Source of the DNA: Whitmania pigra
Lineage: Eukaryota > Annelida > Clitellata > Hirudinida > Haemopidae
DNA: 64,000 bases
NCBI GenBank assembly: GCA_021613335.1
Contig: JAJTWR010000365.1
Coordinates: 2,247,001 to 2,311,000 of the forward strand
Reading direction: 5' to 3'
Positions 1-13,125 of the stretch are shown in pieces; within the stretch, counting starts at the first letter, position 1; each line of letters starts with the position of its first letter. A model generated the notes under the pieces. The model was not told where the DNA came from. It was given only the letters and a program-made list of their open reading frames with translations, and searched no databases. Both the position numbers and the translations under genes were made by a program.

Positions 1-1586
1 TGGAATTTTTAAATTTGTACTTTTTATACCGAGCTATTTCGACAGCTTAGGCGGTTGCTATTATCATTTTTAAAAATCAGCATAAGAAAAGTAGAGTCTC
101 GATAGCTTCGTAAATTTTCGAGTGAAAACAACTACGCAGAATGAAACAAAATAAGTGTACTTAATAAAAAGTTTGATGGGAATTTGTCACACAATGAAGT
201 GATGTTGCGTTGTTCAATAAAGCAAGTTGTTAAAAGCGCTGACAGATTTTTAATAATAATAACAATAACAATAATAATAATAACAATGTAATAACTATTA
301 TATACATTATATAATTATATATTATGTATACACGGTTACAAAAATAACACCTATTCGATGACTTACCGACAAAGTTCTATTCATCTGCGGTTCAAAGTGA
401 GTGGTTCCGATCAAAGCAGTAAGGCATTCAAATGTTCATCAGGCATTGAGATCTGTGGCAGGACTTCATGTACTATATATTTGAAAAAGTTTTCTCGCAC
501 ACAAATACGTAGCAAAAGGCTGAAATGAATTCACGAGGAAACTTTTTTATTGGTCAGGTGGAAGGCATTTGTTGAATTCGATTAAATTTCCTTCTCTAAA
601 TTTGTAGTTCAGGATGTAGTTCATTGCATTGCAAATAGTTGTCTTCCATTGATAAGTCTCTAATGACAGAATCAAGTGGATTTTCGAACGTTCTTATTTT
701 CGAGATCAGTGAAACGTTCCTGGTTCTTTTGGCAACATGCATGTCTGTGTTCAGCGGTATTAAAGTTATCATAAACAACGTAGTTTTGGCACATATTACG
801 TGGCAGATTTCTGTGTGCCTTGCGCAAGCTTCCGTTATTTTAATTTTCCTATATATATTATTTTTTTCAAGTGGTGCTCCTTATTTTGGAGACCCCTGTA
901 CTACTCAATATCTCCTGATATCTCTGCTGAAGAAGTTGTTACAAGATTAACAATTATTATTATTATTATTTTTTTTTTTTTTATTATATTATTTTTATTT
1001 TATTATATTATTTTTTATTATATTATTATTACTTTTGTTTTGCACCGTATGGGGGTTAAAGATGTGCATCATGCACTTGCAGGATTTTCAAGCTAAATCT
1101 GATATGATGTGATTAAAAAATAAACATGCTTTCAAATGTTAGATGTTGCGTGAAATCGATCTCAAACCACACCTCTAGAAAATGAATAGTAGGATGGAAT
1201 GATGGACATATTAGAATAAACTTGCAATTTACTTAAAAATTTACACTACATTGTTTACAAACTTAAGTTGAGGCTATCTGAATTTGTATTGCGACAGCCC
1301 TTAAACATGACTTTCCCCTTCAGCGTTGTAAGAAGCAGTGTGGGAAGCTACTAGGACATTGGTATTTCGTATTGTTAAAAAACTCAAATAATTAATAAAA
1401 TGTAATTACTTGGCACATATTCACCCGGGGAATTTAATGATTTAAACGAAGCTTAAGAGCAAATGCCTCATTAGCTAGCTTAACTCAGATGATGATTAAG
1501 GTGAATTCTAAATGAATTAAATTTTATAACAAATCGAAGTATCACCTGATTTCAACATTTTATTTTGCAAATACAATATTCCACAG
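1..1586. other. Left-end non-coding stretch with simple repeats
   Basis: No exon here could be tied to a known family. AAT/AAC-type simple repeats lie near 250-330 and a TTA-rich, T-rich tract near 945-1045. A good minus-strand splice donor (GGTAAGT) sits at about 361-368, after a short open stretch, so a first exon of a leftward gene is possible but unproven. Two overlapping open frames at 596-950, one per strand, have hydrophobic or mixed content and cannot be decided by eye. Confidence 0.4.
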
Positions 1587-2105
1587 TGTCTCTTCCAAGA
1601 ATCATCGTTCCTCAAGACGAATTTGGAACTATGACGACTTCATCAACTAACCAATCTGTTCAAGTTGTGATGTCACATAATAATGCAAAGTCTAGCTCAA
1701 TATTACCTCAAAGATCTGAAGATGTAAAACCTGCGGATTTCGGAGGTTTGTTTATTCCTGAAAGCACTTCAGTCAACGGGAGAGCTTCATCGTTTGGACT
1801 CAAGCTGAATAGGGTGAATGCTAACATATATATGAACGAGGAAGTTCAAGACATAGATCTCAGCAGCCTCTCTAACGCTGGAGATCTATATTCTCTAAAA
1901 CCATCGAATTCGGTTAGGTGGTGCATACCCTATTAACAACACCCGCATACATTTTAAAATTTATCAACAGGATACTAACGTCACCAGTCCTTCGAAGGCA
2001 TCTCTTCCTCCAAGCCTTAGAAGTGCCATCGCTCACGATCACGACCCAAGATTACACAGAGATACGTATTTCGTAGGAGAAAGTCCAGCGGATTTAGGGG
2101 GTTAA
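1587..2105 (+). CDS. 3' terminal exons of an unrecognised protein-coding gene (partial)
   Basis: Two exons are visible. The first (1587-1912) follows a pyrimidine/ACAG acceptor. The second (1971-2105) follows TTATCAACAG and ends in TAA. The 58-base intron begins GTTAGG and joins the exons in phase 0. The protein tail is about 150 residues, polar, and rich in Ser, Asn and Asp. It has no membrane segment or zinc motif, and it ends in ...HRDTYFVGESPADLGG. It looks like a disordered C-terminal tail, for example the cytosolic end of a larger protein. I do not recognise the family. Upstream exons were not identified, so the start is unknown and may lie outside the window. Confidence 0.5.
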
Positions 2106-2873
2106 TTTGTCAGTTCTTTTCACGATTCAAAAAGCTAAATTTATCTCACAAGTTTCTTCAACAATAAATGCTGACGTTAAAGAGAATGTTTCGTGAGTCT
2201 ATGTTTTGAGAATTATTGCCCAAAACAATATTGACTTATCTTCCCACTACAGTCTTAGATCTAATCATCCATCATCTCATTCGACATCGCCAAACGTACG
2301 CCCACACATCCTCTACAACAAACACTTTATAGTTTATCCTCTGAGGTTTTTCCTTGCGATGACAGGCTGGACGACCTGCTCTTCACAATCAGATTGACTC
2401 TGGAGCTCTTCAGGCACCACTTGGATAGCACATATTGGTAAGCTCGTAAAAGTTCAACAAAATAAACAACGCCTCAAGTTTATCGGACTGGAATCAATAG
2501 TAGAGCGTCGACGGCCTGTCAAATATTTGAAAGACCTCGATAGATTTGAGCCATCTACCCATTCGACCACCGCTTTAAATTAAAAGCAGGTACTTACATG
2601 ACAGACTGGATCTTCCATCGATAACATTTTACTTTACAAACCTTGTCATAAAAGTATGCATTTTACCCCATGAAATCGTCGAGATTTACATAAAAACGCT
2701 CTTTTGTTCGTCTCCTTCAAAATAGTTGCATTATCTTCGTTGGTAACCTATTAGTTGCCTAAGTTTTTTAAATAAATAAAACAGCAAACTGTTTATTCTC
2801 TGTTGGAATCAACGTGATGAGTAACAAATTATTCCCTTATTACTAAATCGAGACAGCAACAAATGAATCAAGT
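2106..2873. other. Convergent intergenic region, 3' UTRs
   Basis: This gap separates the tail-to-tail ends of the + strand gene and NAT10. AATAAA-type signals occur in the + orientation near 2460 and 2775, and in the - orientation near 2790. These are probably the poly(A) signals of the two genes. No further coding exon was recognised. Confidence 0.4.
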
Positions 2874-5800
2874 TTATTCTTCAGACATTTTCTTTTTCTT
2901 ACTTGCCCTTTCACTGCCAACAAAATCTAAATTATTTGCTGTAATAAAGAATGGATACAAATAAATACCTTATTTTATCTTGAGAGCTTCTGAGTCTCTT
3001 CTGCAGGTATCAAATGCAGATTAGTCAGTGACATGCAACTTAATAAAAGTGTTTTGAGTCTTACTTCGATGAAGCTTTTGAATGTTTGATTTAAGAGCCG
3101 AGACACGGAAGTAGAGTTGAATTCTGTATTCTTCCCTCTGTTTTTCTGTTGATTTGCATCGTTTAACTCAAGTGCAACTTCACTAAAGCTCTTCCCTTGA
3201 ACACCCACAGCCAGCATGACTACCTGCAAACATGATTTATGTAAATCAACAAGGGTGTGATAACAAATCTCACCAATTTATCTATTGTTATTCAAGTTTG
3301 TGAAAATTGGCATGAGCATGTTATCAAATCTAACCATTTTGTCTCTGCTAAAGTTGCAAAGGTTGCCAGACAAGAATAATTGTTCAGAAATATCATGCAA
3401 TAAGTCAAACACTGCTCTCATTTCTAACTTATCCATCAAGTAATTTTTCAATCTTTCCTTGTCCAACTTTGAAAATGATGTTCCATCTTTCAATGATGAA
3501 TTATTTTTTATTTAGTTGGACAATTACTAAAAACAATTCAAGTTAATAACTACAATTTTCATTGCCCTTCATTTGGTCACAAACAAGAACTTCAAGGGCA
3601 GAGTTAGAATCCCAAAATCTGAATGAGTGGGGGAGGAGTCTTAGGAACCTTAAACGGAAATCTGCAACACGAATCAGCGGCAACAACAGGTTATCGTTAT
3701 TATTAATATTATTTTAATGCACATGTTATAATACAGAAATCAATGACAACCTACCAAGCCACATATTCTGTACACATAGTTTGTCAGTTATGGGTTTCTT
3801 GAGATCTCTTAGAAAGATGCATGAATGTTCCCCAGTCACTTCATTCTGTGGTTACAAAGATAAAATGAATCCAATTCAGTGTAAAGCAGATTCATAAACA
3901 TTTAACAAATATTTACCGAAACTTGAGAAATATATACAGGTTGCATCTTCAATGACTTCCAAAACCTAAATAAATTTAAAACATGGAATTAATTCCATTC
4001 AAGGGTTGCAAACTCAGCCTGCATTCCCACGATTGCCCATGGGAAGGAGCTCTAACATAAATGGTGACAAAAGGCATCTCTGACGATATGTATATGTTGC
4101 TATAAATTAATTACAATTGCAACTCTACATAAAAAAGTTAATTATTTAGAAAAGAATGCGTGATGAAAACCTAATGAGAGAGAGGCTGCCACCAAAACAT
4201 GCTCCAATGTGCTCAACATCAGCGAGGATGTCAGCATCTTCAAGACACTTGAAAATAACTTTTGTTGGCACCTGATACAATGGACAATAAATGAGATTTT
4301 AGAAATGTCAACTTATTGGCAGACAAGACTGTCAAGATATGAACTTTGCTAGGACTTGGTACTAATGAACCCTTTTCGCAATGTTTTATCAGGAGATCCA
4401 TGGCTCTTCTGCCAAAGCCCATCTTTTAAAATAAATTTTATAAATAAGTTGGAGTGACTAATGATAAATGACTCAAAAAGATGGCAAAATGAAACCAGCC
4501 TTTTGAAAATATGAGTGGGTAGCAATTCTGACCACCCTCATCCCCTTTCTCAATGCAAACTCTTGACCAGGAAACTGATGTAAAATAAAGCAATAAACTC
4601 AAAAAATGATTGATTATGAGTGATTAATTTATAGCAGCAATTAAGATGGTCACTTGTTGCTCGAGTATCCAACTCATCAAATCCCCAGATGGTCTTTCAT
4701 CTCCCTCCCAGAACTTTTTCAAGCTCTCCAGTTTTACATTACCTTCCATAGCAACCTGACATAAAAAACAGTAATCAACTGGCTTTTAACCAGAAATAAT
4801 TATTCAAAAGAGAAAACCTGGATAACACAAATGACTTGCGGTGAAGATCGGTCATGCTGAGAAAGGAGACAAAACAGTTTGTGTGCAGGAGCATCAGCCA
4901 TCATCACTAAATCATTTGGAGAATTCTGACATTAATTGCAATAATATTAGTTTACTGAATACATCTTAGATGGTGAACATCTAGTGATTTGTATACCTTG
5001 TAATGAGATGCAACATATACTGCAACAATGGAGGATAAAAACCTCTCTGATGTTGGACTCCCAGAAAACAGAGCATCCATATCAACCTGGTACAAGTGGC
5101 AGTCATCAAGGGATGGAGTGGTGAAGGTGGGGATTGATTCAGAAGTTGAGAGGCAGAAAAGTTGGTCGAGCCAGAGTTCAACCGGATCAGAATCTGAGTA
5201 TCTGATGCAGTGTGTAAGTGTCAATTCGGTCATTGAGGCACCTTGTGACAATAAAAATGATCATAAAATCATTGAAACACTGTTCAATATTAACCAAATA
5301 ACTAAGAAAAGCAAAAACCTGAAGTCTTGCTATTTGATGTTTTGATAACTTCCACAATCGTCTTTGGTGAGTCATTCAAATTAAGAGGGATGTTCAACTT
5401 TGACCTCCTCCTAATGTCTTCGAGCAGCTTCAAGGACAGTGATCGACCAGTACCCTCATAACTTTGAGAGCAACCAATTATTTAACTTGTTCAAAGGAAG
5501 CAGATTATTCATCTCACCCTTGAATAGTAGAAGATATGATGCAACATCTTGCTTTGAGAAGTTTTTTTGTTACATTCAGAGGTATGGCAGCTGCTTCATC
5601 AATGCAGAGAAGATCACTCCTAATTAAAGTATCAACTTCAAAAGGTTGTTTGTACTACAAAGCAATAAGTGGTTGAGTTATTGATCAACATGTTGACACC
5701 AACAACTAACCTCAATCGTCTGTCTTTGATGTTTCCTTATTTCAATTTTCATCAATAAACTACCTGTTTCCATTGGTGATTTCCCTATGAAATAATCAAC

Positions 5801-8145
5801 ATTTTCCTGAAAAAAGTCAATCATCATGTCAACACATGTAAAGCACAGTATTCACAAATATGAATTGTATACTTTGTATCCAAGTGCATTTAGACCCATA
5901 CAAGCAAATTGCAACAACGTCTGAATGTTTTCAACACCAGGGGATGTAACAGCAATATTTGAAATTCTGACAGATAATTAGACATCGATTAGACAACAAT
6001 AAGAAGATTCTTCAATATTTACAAAATAATTTTTTTTTGTAAATAATAATAATATTTGTAGTCATATCAACCCATTTGAGATGGCTGCAGCTAAACCAAG
6101 CCCCAGTGATGCTGATTTACCCCTCCCTCTTCCAGATGTCAAGGACACAACAGATTGTTCATCATTGCAGCTTCGAACAAGTCGAATAACTTCCAGCACA
6201 ACTACAAACTAACAGAAAATTCAACATTAAAATCAGTGGTCACCGACTTAAAACACCTGTCAGATGGGAATACCTGGCCATCTGTCACGCATTGTTCAAG
6301 CAATTTTGCATAAGGCTTGATTTCTTCCAAATGTGATAACTTATTTCTGACAGAACAGAGCATATTTTTATTGTGGTTACTGGTAAGCATATCAACAGGA
6401 ATGGTCTCAGATAGAGGATATATGCTGAAGTTACTGGACACTGAAAATGCACTTGGACAGGATTTCAGAGAAGCCACAAATCTGCAATATATTACAGATA
6501 TAATAAACTAATAATTAATTAATTAACTAATTAGAAGTTGACATATAATTTATAATTGTATTTAGCCAATTTCTTGAGTGCCTTAGGTATCCTGAATCAA
6601 TCTGCCATTTAACCAAGTTAAATGTCATGCAACATTATTGTAAAACTTTACAACATTTTTAGGTGTCAGAGCTAAAATATATAAAGGGTGATTGGAAAGT
6701 AACTCCCAATTTTAATAAATATTAATAATTTATTTCTTACAAAATATGAATAGCAGATGAGAGTGTATGGCATGGAGTTTCATATAAAATTAAATGGATA
6801 ATTATTATGTTGGCATCACCATCATCATCAAAAATGTCATTATTCAATATCAACCTTGATTGAGTCATAACTTAACCATGACTCAGAACATTTCATAGCA
6901 AACAAATTTCAACAAAATAATCAATCTAAAAAAATATAACATACAGTTAATTCCCATAATCATGGAATATATGCAAAATTTTGAAAAAATATTACAATAT
7001 ACGAACAAAATTAAAAGCCTTAAAATAGAGTTACTTTCTGATCACCCTGTATAACTTAAATGCTTTACTATAGGCTTGTTACAGAGTAGTGATCTAAGTT
7101 ATTACTCGGTGAGCTTTTGTAAAATCTAAATTATAGTTACTAATAAAAATCAACTCACCTTTTATTGAAACGAGGTCTGACTTCTGGATACCAATCAGTT
7201 TTGTACTTCTTGTGAATGTTCTATATGAGAAACAAGCAAAGATAACTAATAATCCAAAATATTAAACAATTACTAACCATTTCAAGTTGATAAAGTTGTT
7301 CAAAACAGGTGAATGCTTCAAGCAAAAAAATAATGGAGCCACCTCCCCTTACTGTTTCAATGCAACGTGCCAGAATGTTTGGGTTCAGTGCCTTAAAGTT
7401 CTGTTAAATCACCTTAGATTTCAATCATGACAAGTACTAAATTGGTAATGCAAGTTAATATAATTTTCATGATTATGTTAACACACTTTTGAACTATTTC
7501 AAATGTCCATACCTGCACTTTATCATTATAACAAACTATGCTAATCAACATTATGCTCATAATGGTTATATTTTGCAATGTTCAATGAGTAATGAGTGAG
7601 CATTGTAATAAAAGCTATCACCTCAAAAATACAAGCATCATAAGTATGTCCAAGGACCCTGTGACAATTTCCAGGCCCACAGTAAGTAACATTAGAGCTG
7701 ACAATCATCATTTCTAAATGGTCTTCATGTTTAAAATCCTCTTTCTTCAGGGAATGTTTCAGCTTTTTTTGCCATTTCCTCTCAAGTTTTCTGAAAAACA
7801 AAAATAACGGTAATAATGTAAATTAACAAATTGTTAATCATTACCAAAATGTGAGATTAGAAATATTGATTTTATGGACTTACCTCGTACAATTATTTTC
7901 TTTTTCTTGAAACCACAACAAATTCATAACATTATTATTGCTAGTACATCTTCTCGTCAGATGCAACAATAACGGAATCTTTGAAAAATAGACTTATAAT
8001 GCTAATAACTATTTAAGCAATAAGATGTAAACATCGTTACCTTAACCTTAGCTTCATCACCAAACACAAAAAATATGCAACGGTGGTTCTGGACTACATG
8101 ATTTTCAATTGCTTTTAATGCTTTGGGCTCAATTCTGACTTTCAT
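2874..8145 (-). CDS. NAT10: RNA cytidine acetyltransferase NAT10 (Kre33/TmcA family)
   Basis: NAT10 makes N4-acetylcytidine in 18S rRNA and tRNAs, using acetyl-CoA and ATP, mainly in the nucleolus. The ATG is at 8145 (MKVRIEPKAL...). Exons in order carry the following. The N-terminal domain (8041-8145, 7883-7980, 7622-7799) includes SSNVTYCGPGNCHRVLG. Helicase Walker A SGRGRGKSAS is near 6110-6140, and DEAA box LCIDEAAAIPL near 5590-5620. TIQ|GYEGTGRSLS is split across the 5.5 kb intron. RYSDSDPVELWLDQLFCL is at about 5150, and VAVYVASHYK at about 5005-5030. The GNAT acetyl-CoA loop RIATHSYFQK|MGFGRRAMDLL spans 4388-4540. TGEHSCIFLRDLKKP is near 3790-3840. The C-terminus is Lys-rich, as in the family. 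About 20 exons; some internal boundaries are approximate. A SINE fragment and a MITE lie in its introns. Confidence 0.93.
4003..4126 (+). repeat. SINE family A, 3' half (copy in NAT10 intron)
   Basis: This aligns by eye with the 3' halves of the copies at 25657 and 37571: a CAGCCTGCA start, then GGGAAGGAGC, ATAAATGGT.ACAA, CCTCTGACG, ATATG..GCTATAAAT and TTACAATTGCAA. It is degenerate and lacks the tRNA-like head. Confidence 0.6.
6684..7049. mobile_element. MITE with ~25 bp terminal inverted repeats (copy 1, NAT10 intron)
   Basis: The left end reads AGGGTGATTGGAAAGTAACT. The right end reads AGTTACTTTCTGATCACCCT, its near-perfect inverted complement. TA-rich flanks fit a TA target duplication, as used by Tc1/mariner elements. 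There is no transposase, so the element is non-autonomous. It contains a CATCATCAT-rich stretch that is found inverted in copy 2 at 49075-49545. Confidence 0.75.
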
Positions 8146-11100
8146 GTCTTAGTTATGCTAAATTTTCAGTGAAATCAGAGCGATAATATAAAATTGCAAA
8201 TGCTCGCGCACTTTTAAACGCCGACTGAAAACAAAAAGATGTAATTTATGTTGTTTAAATTGAAAGGGAATTTTTCATGATTGATAACGTTTGAATTTTT
8301 AGTTGCACAATTAATTCAATAATAAAATATTTATTAAAAAGTGTTACATATAATTACACTTTGTCTTAATAAAGCCAAAACTTAGGCAACAACTTTCCCT
8401 TTACAAATTAATCAACCCCATCTGAAACAAGGTAAAATGTGAACGAGTCATTGAAGCAAATTCCAGTTTGCATCACTTGAACAAAAGTTTCTGAAAAGTT
8501 TGCAACTTCGACACAAACGCGGAATTTATGTTTTTTTTTAGTAATATCTGGCTTTTTAATTTAAAACAAGGAAAACTAATCATCCCAACACGATTGTGTT
8601 GTAAAAACCATGCGTTACCTCACACCTGAAATTTTGCTCACCTGATAACTGATACAAATTAGAGAAGGCTTGAGACAATATTCCAGGTGTGCAGTGATCG
8701 CTGCAGACGTGAATCAGAAAACGATTAGAAACTGGTGCACCTCGTGCGAAGATGCGCAAGTGGCTTTGCATTCACCGAAGAACTAGATAGAAATATCAAC
8801 ATGCCTGATGTGCTCCACCAACTTCTGCAAATCTTTATGACCTCTTGTTTCCATGCTTCAAGTTACTCATTAATGAAATGGACTGATGCAGTTTTGCTAA
8901 TTTAAATGTATCGGTTGACATAATTTCTTATAACACTAATAATGATAAAGCATCACCTTCAACTTAAAGGCGATGTCTGCCGAAATGTCTGACAAGATGA
9001 GAATAGTCCATGTACGTTGTACGTGCCCTCGAACAATTGTTTTGAATTTCCATTTAAAAGTCAGGACGTTCCATCTCAGTGAACAAGCCATAACAAATAT
9101 CGTATTATCGTGATTGGTTCAAATCGGCCCAACAAGCCGTGGCCTAGTCCACTGATTGGTTTATGCCTGATTTGGACCAATTTACTTAATTTCATCATGA
9201 ACTTTGTTGCTGGCCTTCGATTGAATCATCGCGAAGAAGCAAATCTGTTCCTATGTGGAAAGCGCATGGAGCACGGAGCCTTGATGGAAAGAATTCTTTC
9301 ACGTTGAAAGAAAACACGACTTTCAGGAAACCTGCGCCATAAACCAAGGAAACAAAAAGCGCAAGACAATCATGAGGCGTGCAATCCGTTGAAAGTCAAT
9401 TTGCTTGATGGCTCAAATTGGATCTTTGCAATCTGGTAACAATTTTCTTCGTGACAATCCTTTCCAATCAACCCAGTGATCCTGGACAGATGTCTCTGTC
9501 GACATACTCATTGCAGGCAAAGAGATTTAGAATAAAAATGACTTCTTAACGCGATATAAACAAATTTTGCAGGAAGGCCACTAAAATTTCAAAATGAAAT
9601 ACATGATATATGAACAGGAGAGATGGGGCAGGGAGGCGCTAGAGCCCAGGGACTCAGCAATTTTTTGTGGCCAGCCTGTGTTTTAAAATCTATATTTTTG
9701 TTTTTCTATTATCAAAATGACATAAGTTGAGAGCCCTTGGCAATTCTGCCTAGGGGTCTAAAATTTCTATCGGTGGCATTACGTATGACAAAAGGGGGCA
9801 TGGTGAATGATTTGGGTTCGCGATCTCAAATCATTTGATTTGAAATACGAACATTGGTAAAATGTTTAGTGTTAATTTATTTTAAAATTTGTGGTATTTT
9901 GTAACATGAAAAAGTTTCCAATTCTTAAAATATATTATAAGTTGGTAGAAGTGTTTATGGGTCCAAACAGTGCGCTCCCTCAGAAGTAGATAGAGGAATA
10001 ATATTTTTTTAGATGAGAAAAAATTTAACTTCCCCACGCACACTTCCAAGTTGGCGAAGGAGTATATCCAAAATAGAAACTTGAAAGGTAAGAGGTTGCA
10101 TGCCTCCGAACCCATATCTTATTGAAAATGTTTTGCGAATGTTATCAAGACTGGTTCACAATAACGTAAGATTTTCTTTAGGAAATAATACGAAAGAGAA
10201 AAAAATTAACATTATGGATGTTTAAAATTATTGAAAGTAAATTAAAAATGTTATCAATGTTATTGAACACCTCGAAATTACTTTTTTAATTTTTAAATTA
10301 ACTAACGAAAATATTTCAATCAAAGTTTAGACAAAATTATTGATATATACAAAATATTTCAAAATCACTAAATTATGGTTTCTTTACGGTTTTCGTCCCC
10401 ACGGAACAGCTAGGAATCGTAACAATAAATGACAAGTTTGTTGGCAAAATATGAATGCATATTACTCAAAAGATTATAACGTCGCTAATTTGCAACAGTT
10501 TATGAAAAGAAATTAATCTAAGAAACGCCTATCCCCAATCTCCACATCTCGAAATAATCGGTCATTCCAGGTTTTACGAATCAATACATAAACAAAGCAT
10601 ACACAAAACGATACTTAATAATTGAAGATCTCGTAGTGTGCCTCCATCCTTCTTAAAAGAACAAAGATGTAGAATAATTTTTTTTTATCCTTGACAGACT
10701 CACCTAACTTACAGGAATTCATTAAATGTTTAAAGAAATTAAATTCAACTACATATTATTTTGCGTGTAAATAGAAAACATTTTCAGTTGTTTTAGATAC
10801 AAAGCGCAACAAGCATTCCAGATTCCTATTTCAATGTGTTTGAATAGGTTTAAATACAAGCACCCTCATCACATGTTCCTCTCTCCAAGTTTTCTGCTGC
10901 GATATTCGTGGAGTCGGTTATATCTCATTAATTTCAGAAGTTTCTTCTTCAGTGAGGCCAATATAAAGTTTACTAGCAATGAGTAACTAGTTGAAAAAAG
11001 TGGTGAAATTGTGAAAACTCCTCAAATTTATTGAGTAATAAATTAGTTGGGATTAGGATATGATACACATTGCTTAACTAAATATTTGAAAGCAAATTTT

Positions 11101-12230
11101 TTTCACATCTAGCATGTGAATTTATAATTAAACCGTAATATTAACTCAGGTTACTCTCAGGGACGTCAACTTTTCCAGGGGAAGAGGAAACAAAACTTTG
11201 CACAACATGAGGAGAATCTTAGCCAGGGAGACCGTTGCTATTACCGTTGCCCCCTCCTGTCAACTACTTCATCTACTCTTGTAATAGCACTTTGCGTGGC
11301 TTCGATAGACTGTTGGGCTAAGAAACCTTCCCTCCCTGATTAATGGCCTTGATGAGTTTGTAGCACTAAGTCTTTGAGAATAATATAAATATAAAATTTT
11401 ACTTGACTAATTTATTATATGCAGTTTTCAGACTTTTCGTAGTGAATCTCCCATTCGGCCAATCTGCACGCCATAAGCTTTGAAGGACCTGAAATTCCAA
11501 TTTTTTATTTTGGTTTGTGTGAAAAGGTTGTTAATATGTTTGTATAGTGTTGTAAGTTAATAAATTCTGTTATCAAGCTGAAAAATGATTTGATTTCAAA
11601 GTGGTATTTTGAAAAAAGCCCTTCCGAACTCATGGGATGCCCCTCCGAATCATATTGTCTGAAAGAAACCCTGAATGGCAGTCATTACAGTCGTGCCCAT
11701 AAAAACAATCTTGTTTGAAAAACAACTTTTGACTTGGATATGAACACACGAACAAAAATTGTCAAACTTTGTCAAACACTGCGTCCCCTTATTTTGCTGA
11801 TGCAATTAATTAACGGTCACTTACCTTAGGTTTCTATCAACCTATATAATTACATAAAAATATTTTTTAACATATTTGTAATGTTTATGCAAAACAAATT
11901 AAAATATTGTACGTTAGTGTGAATTTTAATTTTGTCAAAATAAACATTTAATGAATATTGACTTTTGCGGATGTTGCTGTCGGTGAGGTACATACGTGTT
12001 GCTCAACCGGTGTGCGATAGTTGAAATTGTTTTAGAAATGGTTACTATGTTTTTGAATTTGTTTTATAAGATTTGAAATTTTGTTACATCGAAATTTTTG
12101 TGCGTTAAGTTTTGTATTAAAAGCGATGTGTTGCGCTTTGCCACGTAGCAATTGTTATGAAATATTCGTCTACCTTCAGCTTTAAGGTTTTTCTTATTTG
12201 TATTTTCAGGATTTTCTTCCCATTCATTCG
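8146..12230. other. Gene-poor gap between NAT10 and TMEM258
   Basis: The NAT10 promoter should lie just right of 8145. No conserved coding exon was recognised in the next 4 kb, and short open frames near 9110 and 9900 show no family resemblance. The probable 5' untranslated exon of TMEM258 lies around 11950-11980, ending in a GTGAGG donor. It is followed by the acceptor at 12208-12209. Confidence 0.4.
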
Positions 12231-12596
12231 ATGAGCAGATATGTCAGTCCTATCAACCCGGCTGTATTTCCACACCTAACCTTCGTCTTGTTGGCTATTG
12301 GTACTTTTTTCATGGCATGGTTCTTCGTGTATCCTTTTTGTCGGAAAATATTGAAATGTTTTAAAGGCCATGGATTCTGCTCTAGATCAGATGTTTGAAA
12401 TGCGTTGATATTTTAAATAGAAAAAGTAATTCGTGATAAGCCATTGTCATTCCTTAAGTCGCTTCATAGATATGAGGTGACATCATCAAAATACACCAGA
12501 GACTTCTTCAAGGAACTGCTAGTGGCATTTGTGGCCTCAGTCTTTATGGCTTTTGGAGTTTTGTTTCTACTACTTTGGGTTGGGATATATGTATAG
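12231..12596 (+). CDS. TMEM258: TMEM258 (Kuduk), oligosaccharyltransferase subunit
   Basis: TMEM258 is a tiny two-helix ER membrane protein in the oligosaccharyltransferase complex that N-glycosylates proteins. There are two coding exons, 12231-12328 and 12470-12596. The GT is at 12329 and the acceptor TTCATAG ends at 12469, splitting the Val codon of FFV|YEV. The product is 74 aa and begins [16 protein letters not shown]. Two hydrophobic helices ([17 protein letters not shown] and [20 protein letters not shown]) flank [14 protein letters not shown], and the protein ends WVGIYV. Human TMEM258 has five more residues before the same Met. An acceptor at 12208-12209 shows an upstream untranslated exon, or a trans-spliced leader if the species uses one. 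Poly(A) signal AATAAA is at 12945-12950. Confidence 0.95.
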
Positions 12597-13125
12597 AGGT
12601 AAGTCCAAGATTCACAACTTTGGAGTTTCAATTAGGTAATGGCTGCTTCAAGCTATTTATCTAATTCTAGTCATATTTCCCATGCTTTTAATTCTATTTT
12701 GCCAATAGACATTTTTTGTAGGCTCAACATCAAGAGCCTAGTTCCTGTCAGACTTCATTCATAAATTTAGATTTGTTTTATTTAATTTCAGGAAGGTGAT
12801 CGCACTGAAGAAGTCATCAAGTTTATTTGAAGTCAAGATGTTGTGAAACCATTGTACTATACATAATTAATATTTTCAGACAGTGGTTAATGGAAAAGAA
12901 TTGTTGTCAACACTGAATTGTTGGTCCATTTACTTAAAAATAACAATAAACATTCAAGTTAATTGCAGTCATAATAAATTCATAGGAATTTTATTATATT
13001 TATATTTATTTATTTAATTAATTCATAGGAATTATATTTATTTGGTTATAGTCCGTTGCATAACTGAGATGATTTGGACATTCCCGTCAATTCTCACAGT
13101 CGACAGGGTTCATAGGAATGATCTT
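12597..13125. other. TMEM258 3' UTR with an intron, and convergent gap to CPT1
   Basis: A strong donor (GTAAGT, 12601-12606) lies four bases after the TMEM258 stop. A good acceptor (TTTCAG) lies near 12787-12792, so the 3' UTR is probably spliced. A repeat tail (family D, reversed) occupies about 13035-13085. Confidence 0.5.
13035..13085 (-). repeat. Repeat-family D 3' tail (reverse)
   Basis: The reverse complement contains CAAATCATCTCAGTTATGCA followed by ACGGACTATA and an AT-rich tail. It is nearly identical to the + strand copy at 50405-50450. Confidence 0.55.

Noticed and set aside
690..720. Shared peptide TRNVSLIS between a left-end frame and an intron-side frame near 15160
   Set aside because: The codons differ throughout and the CPT1 side is intronic; coincidence of translation.
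9110..9307. 65-codon open frame (+) between NAT10 and TMEM258
   Set aside because: No homology, no splice context and no start context; probably chance.
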